DNA of 58,448 nucleotides from Planctomycetales bacterium 71-10. GTDB lineage: Bacteria; Planctomycetota; Planctomycetia; Isosphaerales; Isosphaeraceae. Numbering within the stretch: the first letter of the stretch is position 1; every line of letters starts with the position of its first letter. The DNA lies in the NCBI GenBank assembly GCA_001898385.1, contig MKTT01000036.1, positions 1-58,448 of the forward strand, in the 5' to 3' direction. Below are positions 51,435 through 58,448 of the stretch, piece after piece. The notes under the pieces were generated by a model that saw only the letters and a list, made by a program, of their open reading frames with translations, made no database searches and was not told the origin of the DNA. The position numbers and the translations under genes were made by a program.

Positions 51435-54014
51435 TCAGGGCCGGGGGCCGACGTGTTCGGGATTCGCGCCGTATTTCGACCCGGTCGGCCCCAGGAGCGA
51501 ATAGGCGGCGGGGAGGAAGCGGCCGCCGGGGCCCTGCCCCTGCATCGAGAAGCGGACGCCCGTCTCGTCGAGATTCTTCTCGGGATAGAGTCGCGCCCAC
51601 TCGCTCGCGCCCGCGGCGATGACCTCCGCCGGGCCTGCCGACGCCCAGGGGTCGCCCGCCACGTCGATCCGATTCCCCGCGCCTTCCCAGGCGAGCGCCT
51701 TCGGCGTCCACGGGGGGGAGGCGTCGAGCAGGTGCTCGACCTTCGCCGCGCAGGAGGCGACCTCCATCCGCAGCGGCGTCGCCTCGGAGAATTCCCGCAT
51801 CTTCAGGAACCCATCGCCGACGATCGTGCAACGCTCCAGGCCCACGAGCCGACGAGCTTCGCGGGCGCCGCCGCCTTCGAACACGGCCCGGACCGCCCAG
51901 CCGCGCCGCACGGGCAGGCTCGCCTTCGTCGCCTCCGACGGGGTCCCGCCGGGGACGAACATCGAGTCGCGCAGGCGATGCTCCACGCCCGCCATCGCCC
52001 GGATCTCCACGGCCGCGTCGAACCCCTCGAACCAGCAGCCGTCGACCTCCAGGGCCCCCCCCCTGGAGACGACGGCGCACGAGCCTGCATAGCCCAGCGC
52101 AGGGGCCGTGCGGAGCGCGCACCGCTCGATCGTCGCCCGGCCCGCGGCCAGGATGAGCGGGGGGGGCGTCTGATCGCCCGGCGCGGCCCGGCCGACCTCG
52201 ATCGTCAGGTTGCGGAGCACGAGGTTCACGCTGGACCCCGTCGCGAGCCACGGCTTGGCCCCCAGCTCGACGCGCAGGACGGCCCCGCCCCCCTCGCCCT
52301 CGACCTCGATCGTCCCCCGGCCGGCGAGGGTGCGGGCCGCGTCGGCCTTGACGGTCAGCGGCTCGCCCTCCTTCACGACGACCGTACCCCGGCCGCCCAG
52401 CGCCGATTCCAGGGCGGCCGAGAGGTCCGGCGCGGGCGTGACCGCGCCGTCGCGGTCGCGGACGACGACCGAGGCCCCGCCCCAGTCGATCGTGGCGGCT
52501 CGCTTCCCCGCGGCGGGGGGTTGGGCGGGGCCGGCCGACCCGTCCTGGGGCCTCGCGCCGGCCTCGGCCGTCTTCGCGTTCGACGAGGCCGGCCCGAGCT
52601 TGCCCCGGCGCACGGCCTCGAAGACCAGGCCGGCCGCGACCATCCCGGACAGGATCGCGGCGACGAGCCATCGGCGACGGGTCGGGTCATCGGCCCATGA
52701 GCCCGCGGTCCCCGCCGCGACCTCGGCGGACGGCGACGCCGACGTCGAGCCGCTCGTCGAGGAAGGCTTCGACCCCGATCCGCCGAACCAGGCCCGCGGG
52801 TTCCGCACCGAGTCCGAGAGGGAGGGCTGGGGTCCCAGATCGAGTTGGAACGGGAACGCCGCGGCGGCCCCCGGCTCCGGGTCGCCGGCCGCCGTCGCGT
52901 CGGCCGCGGGCGAGTCCCCCGAGCCGAGCCCCGAGCCCTCGGCCCCCGCGACCGCCCCGACGGCGGCCACGGCCGCCCTCCCGGGGAGGTAGCCCCCGGT
53001 GAACGGGAGGAGGGCCGCGGCGACCTCGCCGGGGGTCTGGAACCGCTGGACCGGGTCCTTCCGCATCATCTTCCGGACGACCTCGGCGAGGCCGGTCGGC
53101 ACGTCCGGCGCCAGTTCCTCCAGCGGCTCCGGCTCCTGCGACTGGTGGGCGAACAGCTTCTCCGCCAGGCCGGGGTGGGGGAACGGCACCCGGCCGGCGA
53201 TGGCGTGGTAGAGCGTGCAGCCCAGCGAGTAGACGTCGCTGCGGATGTCGGCCGAGTGGGAATGCCGCGCCTGCTCGGGGGCGACGTAGTCGAACGTGCC
53301 GACCGTCGCGCCGTCGCGCGTCACCTTCCCCTCGTCGGCCAGGTCCATCGCCAGGCCCATGTCGGCGAGCTTGGCGACGCCTTCATGAGTGACGATGACG
53401 TTGTACGGGTTGACGTCGCGGTGGATCAGGCCCTTCTCGTGGGCGTGATCCAGCCCGAGCGCCACCTGCCGCCCGAACTGGGCCGCGGCCTCCGGGGGGA
53501 TCCTCCCCTGGGTCGCGATGTGGAACCCCAGCGTCTTCCCCTCGATGAACTCCATCACCAGGAAATGGCGGCCCTGGGATTCGCCGAAGTCGTACAGCCG
53601 CACGAGGTTCTCGTGCTGGAGCTGCGCCCCCACGCGGGCCTCGCGCTGGAACCTCGCGATGGCGCGGGGGTTGTTCATCCGCTCCGGGGAGAGGATCTTC
53701 AGCGCGACCTGGCGGGACAGGCGGGTGTCGCGCGCGAGGTAGACCCGGCCCATCCCCCCCTGCCCCAGCAGGTCCTGGAGGACGTAGCGGTCGACCTTGA
53801 AGCCCGAGAATCGGCCGGCGAGCAGCTGCTGGGCCTGCCAGAGCGTCAGGCGCTTGAGATGCACCGCCTGGCGGCCGAGGCGACGGTCGACGTGGTCCTC
53901 GTCCTCGCGCTTCTCCGGGGCGATCGCCCCCCAGCACGCGGCGAGGGCCTCGGCGTCGAGGAGGCCGCTCTGAAGCGCAGCCTTCCAGAATCGCGTTTTG
54001 GTCGGGTCGAGCAT
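51435..54014 (-). CDS. Serine/threonine kinase with atypical catalytic loop and beta-helix-like ectodomain
   Basis: 859 residues from ATG 54014 (MLDPTKTRFW). Kinase domain about residues 70-340: GQGGMGRVYLAR, VALKIL (Lys), catalytic loop HRDVNPYNV, ADMGLAM in place of DFG, GTFDYVAPE and SDVYSLGCTL. The usual HRDLKPxN Lys is Asn here; HRD Asp, the second Asn and metal Asp remain. A linker of about 100 residues precedes one membrane helix near 445 (WLVAAILSGMVAAGLVFEAV). The outer part (500-850) has repeated beta segments (LILAAGRATIERCALRT, SCAVVSRGGALEVDGCWF) like pectate-lyase beta-helices. Convergent with the Uma2 gene, 19 bp apart. Confidence 0.88.
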   Translation of the reverse strand: MLDPTKTRFWKAALQSGLLDAEALAACWGAIAPEKREDEDHVDRRLGRQAVHLKRLTLWQAQQLLAGRFSGFKVDRYVLQDLLGQGGMGRVYLARDTRLSRQVALKILSPERMNNPRAIARFQREARVGAQLQHENLVRLYDFGESQGRHFLVMEFIEGKTLGFHIATQGRIPPEAAAQFGRQVALGLDHAHEKGLIHRDVNPYNVIVTHEGVAKLADMGLAMDLADEGKVTRDGATVGTFDYVAPEQARHSHSADIRSDVYSLGCTLYHAIAGRVPFPHPGLAEKLFAHQSQEPEPLEELAPDVPTGLAEVVRKMMRKDPVQRFQTPGEVAAALLPFTGGYLPGRAAVAAVGAVAGAEGSGLGSGDSPAADATAAGDPEPGAAAAFPFQLDLGPQPSLSDSVRNPRAWFGGSGSKPSSTSGSTSASPSAEVAAGTAGSWADDPTRRRWLVAAILSGMVAAGLVFEAVRRGKLGPASSNAKTAEAGARPQDGSAGPAQPPAAGKRAATIDWGGASVVVRDRDGAVTPAPDLSAALESALGGRGTVVVKEGEPLTVKADAARTLAGRGTIEVEGEGGGAVLRVELGAKPWLATGSSVNLVLRNLTIEVGRAAPGDQTPPPLILAAGRATIERCALRTAPALGYAGSCAVVSRGGALEVDGCWFEGFDAAVEIRAMAGVEHRLRDSMFVPGGTPSEATKASLPVRRGWAVRAVFEGGGAREARRLVGLERCTIVGDGFLKMREFSEATPLRMEVASCAAKVEHLLDASPPWTPKALAWEGAGNRIDVAGDPWASAGPAEVIAAGASEWARLYPEKNLDETGVRFSMQGQGPGGRFLPAAYSLLGPTGSKYGANPEHVGPRP

Positions 54015-54380
54015 GGCGGATCCTGGGCCGACCCGCGGTCGCTCGGCGGAAGAGTCGGCGGGCGTCGTCCGGGGGCCGAGGTCGATACGCCTCGGCTTCC
54101 CCCATCTTAATCTACCCCGCGGACAACCCCCGCTCAACCAACCCTCGCAACCCCCAAGATTCCCGCGGCGTCGGGGAAAGCCTCGGTCCCCGCGGGAAGG
54201 TCCCGAAAAAGCCACGTCACCCCTGGCCTCCGGGGCCGTTACATCAACGCACGCAACGAGCCATCGACGCACGACGGCATCGCCGCCATGCTCCGCCCGC
54301 CAGGGCGCGAGGGCCGGCATCAGGAGACGGATGGGACATGGAAGCCGGACGCCCGCATCACCAACTTGAGGCCCCAGGCC
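54015..54380. other. Intergenic region between divergent genes
   Basis: 366 bp upstream of both the 54014 kinase and the 54381 gene. No strong promoter, RNA or repeat recognised. Frames through it lack plausible starts. Confidence 0.5.
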
Positions 54381-54644
54381 ATGTGGTTGCATCTGATCCA
54401 GCCGGTGTTCGATCCGGCATGCCGGCGCGTGTTCCATCCCGATCGCCAGGGGGCGCTGGCGCACCTCGTCGCGCTGGAGGTCTGGAACCGGGCCACGGGG
54501 CGGGACCTGGGGGACCGCCGGCTGGTCGTCTACCGATGCGCACGCTGCGCGGGCTATCACGTCGCGGCGCGGCGGGCGCCGAGGCCGGCGCGAAGGCCGT
54601 CGGCGGCCGTCGTCGCGGAGGACGACGGGCCGACGGAGGGCTGA
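54381..54644 (+). CDS. Small zinc-knuckle hypothetical protein
   Basis: 87 residues from ATG 54381 (MWLHLIQPVFDPACRRVFHP). The C-terminal half carries VVYRCARCAGYHVA, a Cys-X2-Cys plus His knuckle that likely binds zinc or a small RNA/DNA. The tail is Arg/Pro-rich. The longer in-frame start at 54288 has worse composition. The gene stands between the kinase and the 54657 gene. I do not recognise a named family. Confidence 0.55.
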   Translation: MWLHLIQPVFDPACRRVFHPDRQGALAHLVALEVWNRATGRDLGDRRLVVYRCARCAGYHVAARRAPRPARRPSAAVVAEDDGPTEG

Positions 54645-54656
54645 TCGGCCGGCGGC

Positions 54657-55139
54657 TCAGCGCGAGGACGCGGCGATGTCGTCGGCGAGGCGCTCGGCGA
54701 CCTCGCGGGTGAGCTGGCAGCGGGTGCGGGCGCGCCGGCGTCCGACCTCGTCGAAGGTCATCCGCTCGATGCGGCAGGTCCCGTCGCGGCGAAGGCGGAT
54801 CTCGTAGAAGTTCCGGGAGTCGTCGCGGCGGCTGGGGGATTCGCTGCGGAGCAGGACCTCCCCCGCGCCGCCGTCGGCCTCCAGGACCTTCAGCGGCTCC
54901 ATCAGGTACGTCACGCGGCCGGCCAGGCGTGCGCCCCAGGCGTCGAGGGCCTGCGGGGTCCACTCCCGGCGGTCGGTCGCCGCGTACTCCAGGGCGTCCA
55001 GGGCGACGCCCACGGAGTCGAGCGCGGCGATCTCCAGGGTCAGGCGGTCGGGGCCGTCGTCCACCGTGACGGAGCACGGCGGGTTGTAGGCCCGGGTGTT
55101 CTCGTCAAGCGCGGCGGCGATCTTTCGGCTCAGCGTCAT
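54657..55139 (-). CDS. Hypothetical protein overlapping SpoVR gene
   Basis: 160 residues starting MTLSRKIAAALDENTRAYNP. An alpha/beta pattern alternates throughout (SVTVDDGPDRLTLEIAALDS, DSRNFYEIRLRRDGTCRIER), with no signal peptide or catalytic motif visible. The start lies inside the 3' end of the SpoVR gene (35-bp overlap, same strand), suggesting translational coupling. Codon use matches its neighbours. Family not recognised; the context suggests a partner or adaptor of SpoVR. Confidence 0.65.
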   Translation of the reverse strand: MTLSRKIAAALDENTRAYNPPCSVTVDDGPDRLTLEIAALDSVGVALDALEYAATDRREWTPQALDAWGARLAGRVTYLMEPLKVLEADGGAGEVLLRSESPSRRDDSRNFYEIRLRRDGTCRIERMTFDEVGRRRARTRCQLTREVAERLADDIAASSR

Positions 55140-56658
55140 GGGGAACGCCTCCCAAGGGTCGGATCGAGTGATCGGTCCCGTCGAACGAGAGAAGGGTCGG
55201 CCGCCCGTCGACGGTGGTCTCCAGGTGGACCGGGCGCGTCCAGAGGCGGTGCAGGTGACGGATGGTGTCCTGGGCGTAGTCCAGGCGTAAGTCGACGCCG
55301 AAGTGCTCCTGGGTCAGGTACATCTCGCCGCGGTTGCGGTAATTGCCGTCCTTCACGCGGATGATGGGCTGCCCGAAGTTCGTCAGGTTGAAGAGGAGCC
55401 GCTCCTTGATCTTCTTGAACTCGCGACTCTCGATCTCGTACAGGTCGTTCTGGTCGTTGTGCTTGTAGCTGAACAGGTTGTAGCGCTTGCAGAAGTCCTG
55501 GGTCAGGAAGGTGTCGATGAACGTGACGTCGTTGTGGATCCGGCGGACCTCGAAGATCTTCCGGCGGCCCAGGCCGAGTTGCTTGTCCCAGCGCCGCTTC
55601 TCCTCGTAGTCGTCGCACTCTTCCCATTCGGCGCCGAACTGGCCCTTGTTCCAGCGTTCCTCGACGTCGCGGAGGAGTTCGATGCCGAGCTTGTACGGGT
55701 TGAGGCGGCCGGGCTGGGTGGCCATGGTGCCGGAGTGGTGGTCGGCGTAGTCCAGCACCTCGGAGGAGTCCAGCAGCTTCTGGGTCATCATGGTGGAGTG
55801 CCAGTACGAGGCCCAACCCTCGTTCATGATCTTGGTCTGGCCCTGGGGGGCGAAGTAGTACGCCTCCTCGCGGATGATGGCCAGGACGTCGTGCTGCCAG
55901 GGCTTCAGCGGCGCGTGCTCCAGCAGGAACAGCAGGACGTCGCGCTCGGGCCGCTCGGGGAACGAGGCGGGGCCGGCGTTGCGGCGCTCCTCCTCGCGGG
56001 CCCGGCGCTCCTCCTTGAGGACGTCCCTGGGGTTGATGAAGTCGTCCATGTACGACTTGCTCTGGAACTTCGACGGCCCGGCGTCGTCGTCCCGACCCTC
56101 CTCGAAGTCGTAGCGGCTGACGGCCTCCCGGCGCTTGATGTGGGGGGAGTAGACGTCGATCAGGTTCTCCAGCGACAGGCACGAGTCGATGAAGCTCTCG
56201 ACCTCGTCCTCGCCGAACCGCTCCATGTAGGAGCGGATCCGGCTGCCGTGGTTGGCCGTCTCGTCCATCATCTTGCGGTTCGTCTGGCTGAACCAGATGT
56301 TGTTCTTGAAGAAGTCGTTATGCCCATAGACGTGGGCCATGACGAGCTTCTGGTCGACGAGCTGGTTGCAGCGCAGGAGGTAGGCGTAGCAGGGGTCGTT
56401 GTTGATGACCATCTCGTAGATCTTCTGGAGCCCGTAGCGGTAGCCCTTGGAGAGCTGCTGGTACTCCATCCCGAACCGCCAGTGGGGGTAGCGGGTGGGG
56501 AAGCCGCCGAACGCGGCGATCATCGAGATCTCGTCGTAGTCGCAGACTTCGAAAATGCACTCGTAGAAGTCGAGCCCGTACGCGCGGGCGTATCCCTCGG
56601 TCTCGACCTGGATGGCCCGAAGGTCGGCGGGGAGGTCGTGGTTGTTGACGATCGACAT
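55105..56658 (-). CDS. spoVR: SpoVR-family protein
   Basis: 517 residues from ATG 56658 (AGAGGA upstream); a longer frame begins at 56799. Full-length SpoVR (YcgB in E. coli, about 510). Conserved blocks: YGLDFYECIFEVCDYDEISM, RYPHWRFGMEYQQLSKGYRY, MAHVYGHNDFFKNN and ASYWHSTMMTQKLLDSSEVL. In many bacteria it travels with the serine kinase PrkA (YeaG) and DUF444 (YeaH) and acts in starvation, stress or sporulation programmes, with undefined biochemistry. Here the DUF444 gene ends 1.5 kb upstream on the same strand, with two Uma2 genes in between. Confidence 0.93.
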   Translation of the reverse strand: MSIVNNHDLPADLRAIQVETEGYARAYGLDFYECIFEVCDYDEISMIAAFGGFPTRYPHWRFGMEYQQLSKGYRYGLQKIYEMVINNDPCYAYLLRCNQLVDQKLVMAHVYGHNDFFKNNIWFSQTNRKMMDETANHGSRIRSYMERFGEDEVESFIDSCLSLENLIDVYSPHIKRREAVSRYDFEEGRDDDAGPSKFQSKSYMDDFINPRDVLKEERRAREEERRNAGPASFPERPERDVLLFLLEHAPLKPWQHDVLAIIREEAYYFAPQGQTKIMNEGWASYWHSTMMTQKLLDSSEVLDYADHHSGTMATQPGRLNPYKLGIELLRDVEERWNKGQFGAEWEECDDYEEKRRWDKQLGLGRRKIFEVRRIHNDVTFIDTFLTQDFCKRYNLFSYKHNDQNDLYEIESREFKKIKERLLFNLTNFGQPIIRVKDGNYRNRGEMYLTQEHFGVDLRLDYAQDTIRHLHRLWTRPVHLETTVDGRPTLLSFDGTDHSIRPLGGVPHDAEPKDRRRA

Positions 56659-56693
56659 GGCCGGGTTCCTCTCGTCTGTCGTATCGGATCGTC

Positions 56694-57374
56694 TCAATCC
56701 TGAGGCCCGCGACGGCGAGGGGCGAGTTCCTCGGCGGCCCAGCGCCGGACCTCGTCCATCCAGGCGGCCACGCCGGCGTCCTTCGGCCGCGCGAGCCATT
56801 CGCGGACCTCGGCGGGCGTGACGCCGGGGATCGCGGCGCTCGCCTCGGCCCTGGCGTATCGCCCGTCTTCGCCGAGGATGAGCATGAGGACTTCCTCGGG
56901 CGAGCCGACCCAGACCTCCGGCACGCCGAGCCGCCGGTCGACCTCGATCGAGTCGTCGGTGTCGTGGGAGACCACCACCTCGACCGCCAGGTCGGGGGGC
57001 GGGTCGGTCCGCAGGTCGATGGCCGCTTTCCCCTGAATCCGGGCGTGGTTGGCGATGTAATAGGTCTCGTCGCCCTCGACTCCACCCCGCTTCCTCCGGC
57101 GACGGAAGGTCGTCGAGCCCGCCGGGGTGAACGGCAAGCCCAGCCCGGCCAGCGTCGACGCGATGAAGTAGTCGAGGAGCTTCTTCAGGCTCTCATGACG
57201 ATAGGAGGGCGACACGAGCGACATCCTCCCGTCGAGGTAGGTGATCCTGGGCAGGCCGCGCCCGCCGCGAAGGCGAAGCATCGCGACGTAGCCGGCCCAA
57301 TCGACCCCCTCCAGGGCGACGAGCTGGTCGCCCTCGGCTTCGGCCGTGGATTCCGCCTTCGCGATGGTCGCCAT
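56694..57374 (-). CDS. Uma2-family protein lacking the usual lysine, paralogue 1
   Basis: 226 residues from ATG 57374. Uma2 subgroup with LPRITYLDGRMSLVSPSYRH, AGSTTFRRRRKRGGVEGDET and PPPDLAVEVVVSHDTDDS. The core Asp and Glu are present (PDLAVEV), but the position usually occupied by the catalytic Lys, four residues before the conserved Tyr in (K)xxxY...GVPEVW, is Ser, and the Tyr itself is Asp (DDSIEVDRRLGVPEVWV). It may therefore not cut DNA. It is in the same orientation and length as the next gene and nearly the same sequence, a tandem pair. It lies between DUF444 and SpoVR, 36 bp upstream of the SpoVR start. Confidence 0.85.
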   Translation of the reverse strand: MATIAKAESTAEAEGDQLVALEGVDWAGYVAMLRLRGGRGLPRITYLDGRMSLVSPSYRHESLKKLLDYFIASTLAGLGLPFTPAGSTTFRRRRKRGGVEGDETYYIANHARIQGKAAIDLRTDPPPDLAVEVVVSHDTDDSIEVDRRLGVPEVWVGSPEEVLMLILGEDGRYARAEASAAIPGVTPAEVREWLARPKDAGVAAWMDEVRRWAAEELAPRRRGPQD

Positions 57375-57413
57375 GCGGCCCTCCTCCCCTCTCATCCATC
57401 CCCTGGAAGTCTT

Positions 57414-57440
57414 CGTAAGCCGGGTCTCGCCCGGCCTACG
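57414..57440. repeat. Short degenerate palindrome of the GGCTGGGTCGCGACCCAGCC type
   Basis: CGTA-GCCGGG pairs with CCCGGC-TACG around a short centre. It resembles half of the repeats at 18094 and 31471. It overlaps the stop codon of the downstream-written Uma2 gene. Confidence 0.55.
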
Positions 57441-58116
57441 GGATTTCCTCCTCACGGCGCGGGGCCAACTCCTCGTCCACCCAGCGGCGGAGCACCCGGC
57501 GCCACTCGAAATCGTCCGGGAAGTCGTCGCGGGTGATCCAGGAATGCACCTCCGAGGGCGTCAGGCCCGGGACGGCTCGGCTCTCGGCGGCGGGGGCGTA
57601 GGCCCCATCTTCGCCGAGGGTCAGGAAGATCATCCTTTCCTCCGAGCTGACCCAGACCTCCGGTACGCCGAGCCGGCGGTAGACCTCGACGGCGTCGTCG
57701 GCGTCGTGGCTGACGACGACCTCGACGGCCAGGTCCGGCGGCGCGTCGACGCGCAGGTCGATCCGCGTCTTGCCCCGCAGGTCGGCGAGGTTCTTCAGGT
57801 AGTACGTCTCGTCCCCCTCGACGCCCCCTTTCCGTCGCCTGCGGCGGAGCGTGGTCGATCCCGCAGCGACGAACCGGATACCGAGCCCTTCCAGCGCGAT
57901 CTCGATGAAGCTCCCCAGGAGCTTCTTCAGCCGCTCGTGAATGTAGGAGGGGGACATGAGGGTCAGCCTCCCGTCCAGGTAGACGACCTTCGGGAGGCCG
58001 CGGGCCCCTCTCAGCTTCAGGACCGAGTTGTAGCCGCCCCATTCCACGCCTTCGAAGACGACGAGTTGGTCGCCCTCGACGTCGGTCGTAGATTCGGGCT
58101 TCGCGACGGTCGCCAT
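57436..58116 (-). CDS. Uma2-family protein lacking the usual lysine, paralogue 2
   Basis: 226 residues from ATG 58116. Same layout as its neighbour: LPKVVYLDGRLTLMSPSYIH, AGSTTLRRRRRKGGVEGDET and PPDLAVEVVVSHDADDAVEV. The Lys position is Ala while Tyr is retained (DDAVEVYRRLGVPEVWV). Most differences from the neighbour lie in residues 20-45 and the C-terminal 50. The pair probably arose by tandem duplication. It lies 37 bp downstream of the DUF444 gene, so probably in that operon. Confidence 0.85.
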   Translation of the reverse strand: MATVAKPESTTDVEGDQLVVFEGVEWGGYNSVLKLRGARGLPKVVYLDGRLTLMSPSYIHERLKKLLGSFIEIALEGLGIRFVAAGSTTLRRRRRKGGVEGDETYYLKNLADLRGKTRIDLRVDAPPDLAVEVVVSHDADDAVEVYRRLGVPEVWVSSEERMIFLTLGEDGAYAPAAESRAVPGLTPSEVHSWITRDDFPDDFEWRRVLRRWVDEELAPRREEEIP

Positions 58117-58152
58117 GCGGCCCTCCCCTTCTCTCTCGGGCGGACTTCGGCC

Positions 58153-58448
58153 TCAGCGGCCCCGGCCGAGGAATTCCTTGATGGACTCGTAGATGCCTTC
58201 CTTGTTGCGGATCTCGGACAGGGCCATGTTGGGGACGTCTTCGAAGGCGTCCTCCAACTCGCGGTAGAACTCGCCGGAGCCGTAGGGGCTCTCGACCTGG
58301 CCGTAGCAGAAGAGGTTGCACTTGGGGAGGAGCTGGTCGCGGAGCATCGCGATGCAGTGGCGGTTGTCCTCGCCCCAGTTGTCGCCGTCGGAGAAGTGCA
58401 GGACGTAGACGTTCCAGTCGGCCGGCGGGTGGCCCTCGTCGATGATCT
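58153..58448 (-). CDS. DUF444/YeaH-family protein, C-terminal fragment (cut by window edge)
   Basis: The last 98 residues of a gene that continues beyond the right edge. They contain WNVYVLHFSDGDNWGEDN, the conserved end of the DUF444/YeaH von-Willebrand-type domain, followed by LLPKCNLFCYGQVESPYG and a helical end (IYESIKEFLGRGR). YeaH normally works with PrkA (YeaG) kinase in stress responses. The presence of spoVR 1.5 kb downstream on the same strand fits this module; the kinase gene itself is probably upstream, outside the window. Confidence 0.85.
   Translation of the reverse strand, partial: IIDEGHPPADWNVYVLHFSDGDNWGEDNRHCIAMLRDQLLPKCNLFCYGQVESPYGSGEFYRELEDAFEDVPNMALSEIRNKEGIYESIKEFLGRGR

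Overview
The window is very GC-rich, gene-dense bacterial DNA. It looks like a planctomycete, most likely the Isosphaeraceae (Paludisphaera/Singulisphaera type). This is inferred from several features together: repeated Uma2-family genes, soluble-kinase/FHA/ECF-sigma signalling, secreted glycosidases, a long PVC-type serine hydroxymethyltransferase, a PadR plus HAAS membrane-protein pair, and a standalone MlaD/F/E lipid transporter. No tRNA, rRNA, CRISPR array, transposase or phage gene was found.

Layout. 1-5 kb: the cut-off start of a Uma2 gene carrying an internal 45-bp tandem duplication, two secreted glycosidases (GH71/99-like and GH39-like), an orphan receiver protein and a small membrane protein. 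5-12 kb: housekeeping genes (clpX, mutY), a sigma factor, a DegT aminotransferase, a CbiX-type chelatase and a half-size EamA protein. 12-17 kb: a lipoprotein alpha/beta hydrolase and a PAS-rich hybrid histidine kinase. 17-24 kb: a TPR-like membrane protein, an RluA pseudouridine synthase overlapping a BaiN-like flavoprotein, and the MlaE-MlaF-MlaD operon. 24-31 kb: a Sua5/YrdC domain fused to a low-molecular-weight phosphatase, a DUF493 protein, a 29-residue ribosomal-type peptide, a porin behind a fluoride riboswitch, an NAD-dependent dehydrogenase, glyA and a rhodanese. 31-44 kb: accessory DNA with GH43, LysM, PadR/HAAS, tandem Uma2 paralogues, a fatty acid desaturase, a large secreted carbohydrate-active-type protein, a CAP protein and most of the intergenic repeats. 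44-54 kb: a signalling island (coiled-coil protein, FHA protein, Ser/Thr kinase, membrane protein, ECF sigma, zinc-knuckle anti-sigma-like protein, Uma2 with coiled-coil tail, convergent second kinase). 54-58.4 kb: small proteins, SpoVR, two more Uma2 paralogues and the 3' end of a DUF444 (YeaH) gene.

The most notable signal is at 28.11-28.27 kb on the minus strand. A sigma70-like promoter, a fluoride (crcB-type) aptamer with its pseudoknot, and an overlapping intrinsic terminator lie in order directly upstream of a phosphate-selective-porin-like gene, so an outer-membrane channel appears to be fluoride-controlled. Other points worth a second look are three copies of a nested inverted-repeat element between genes, three tandem hairpins with near-identical loops, six Uma2 genes in one window (two of which sit between DUF444 and SpoVR and lack the usual lysine), and active-site substitutions in MutY and in one protein kinase.
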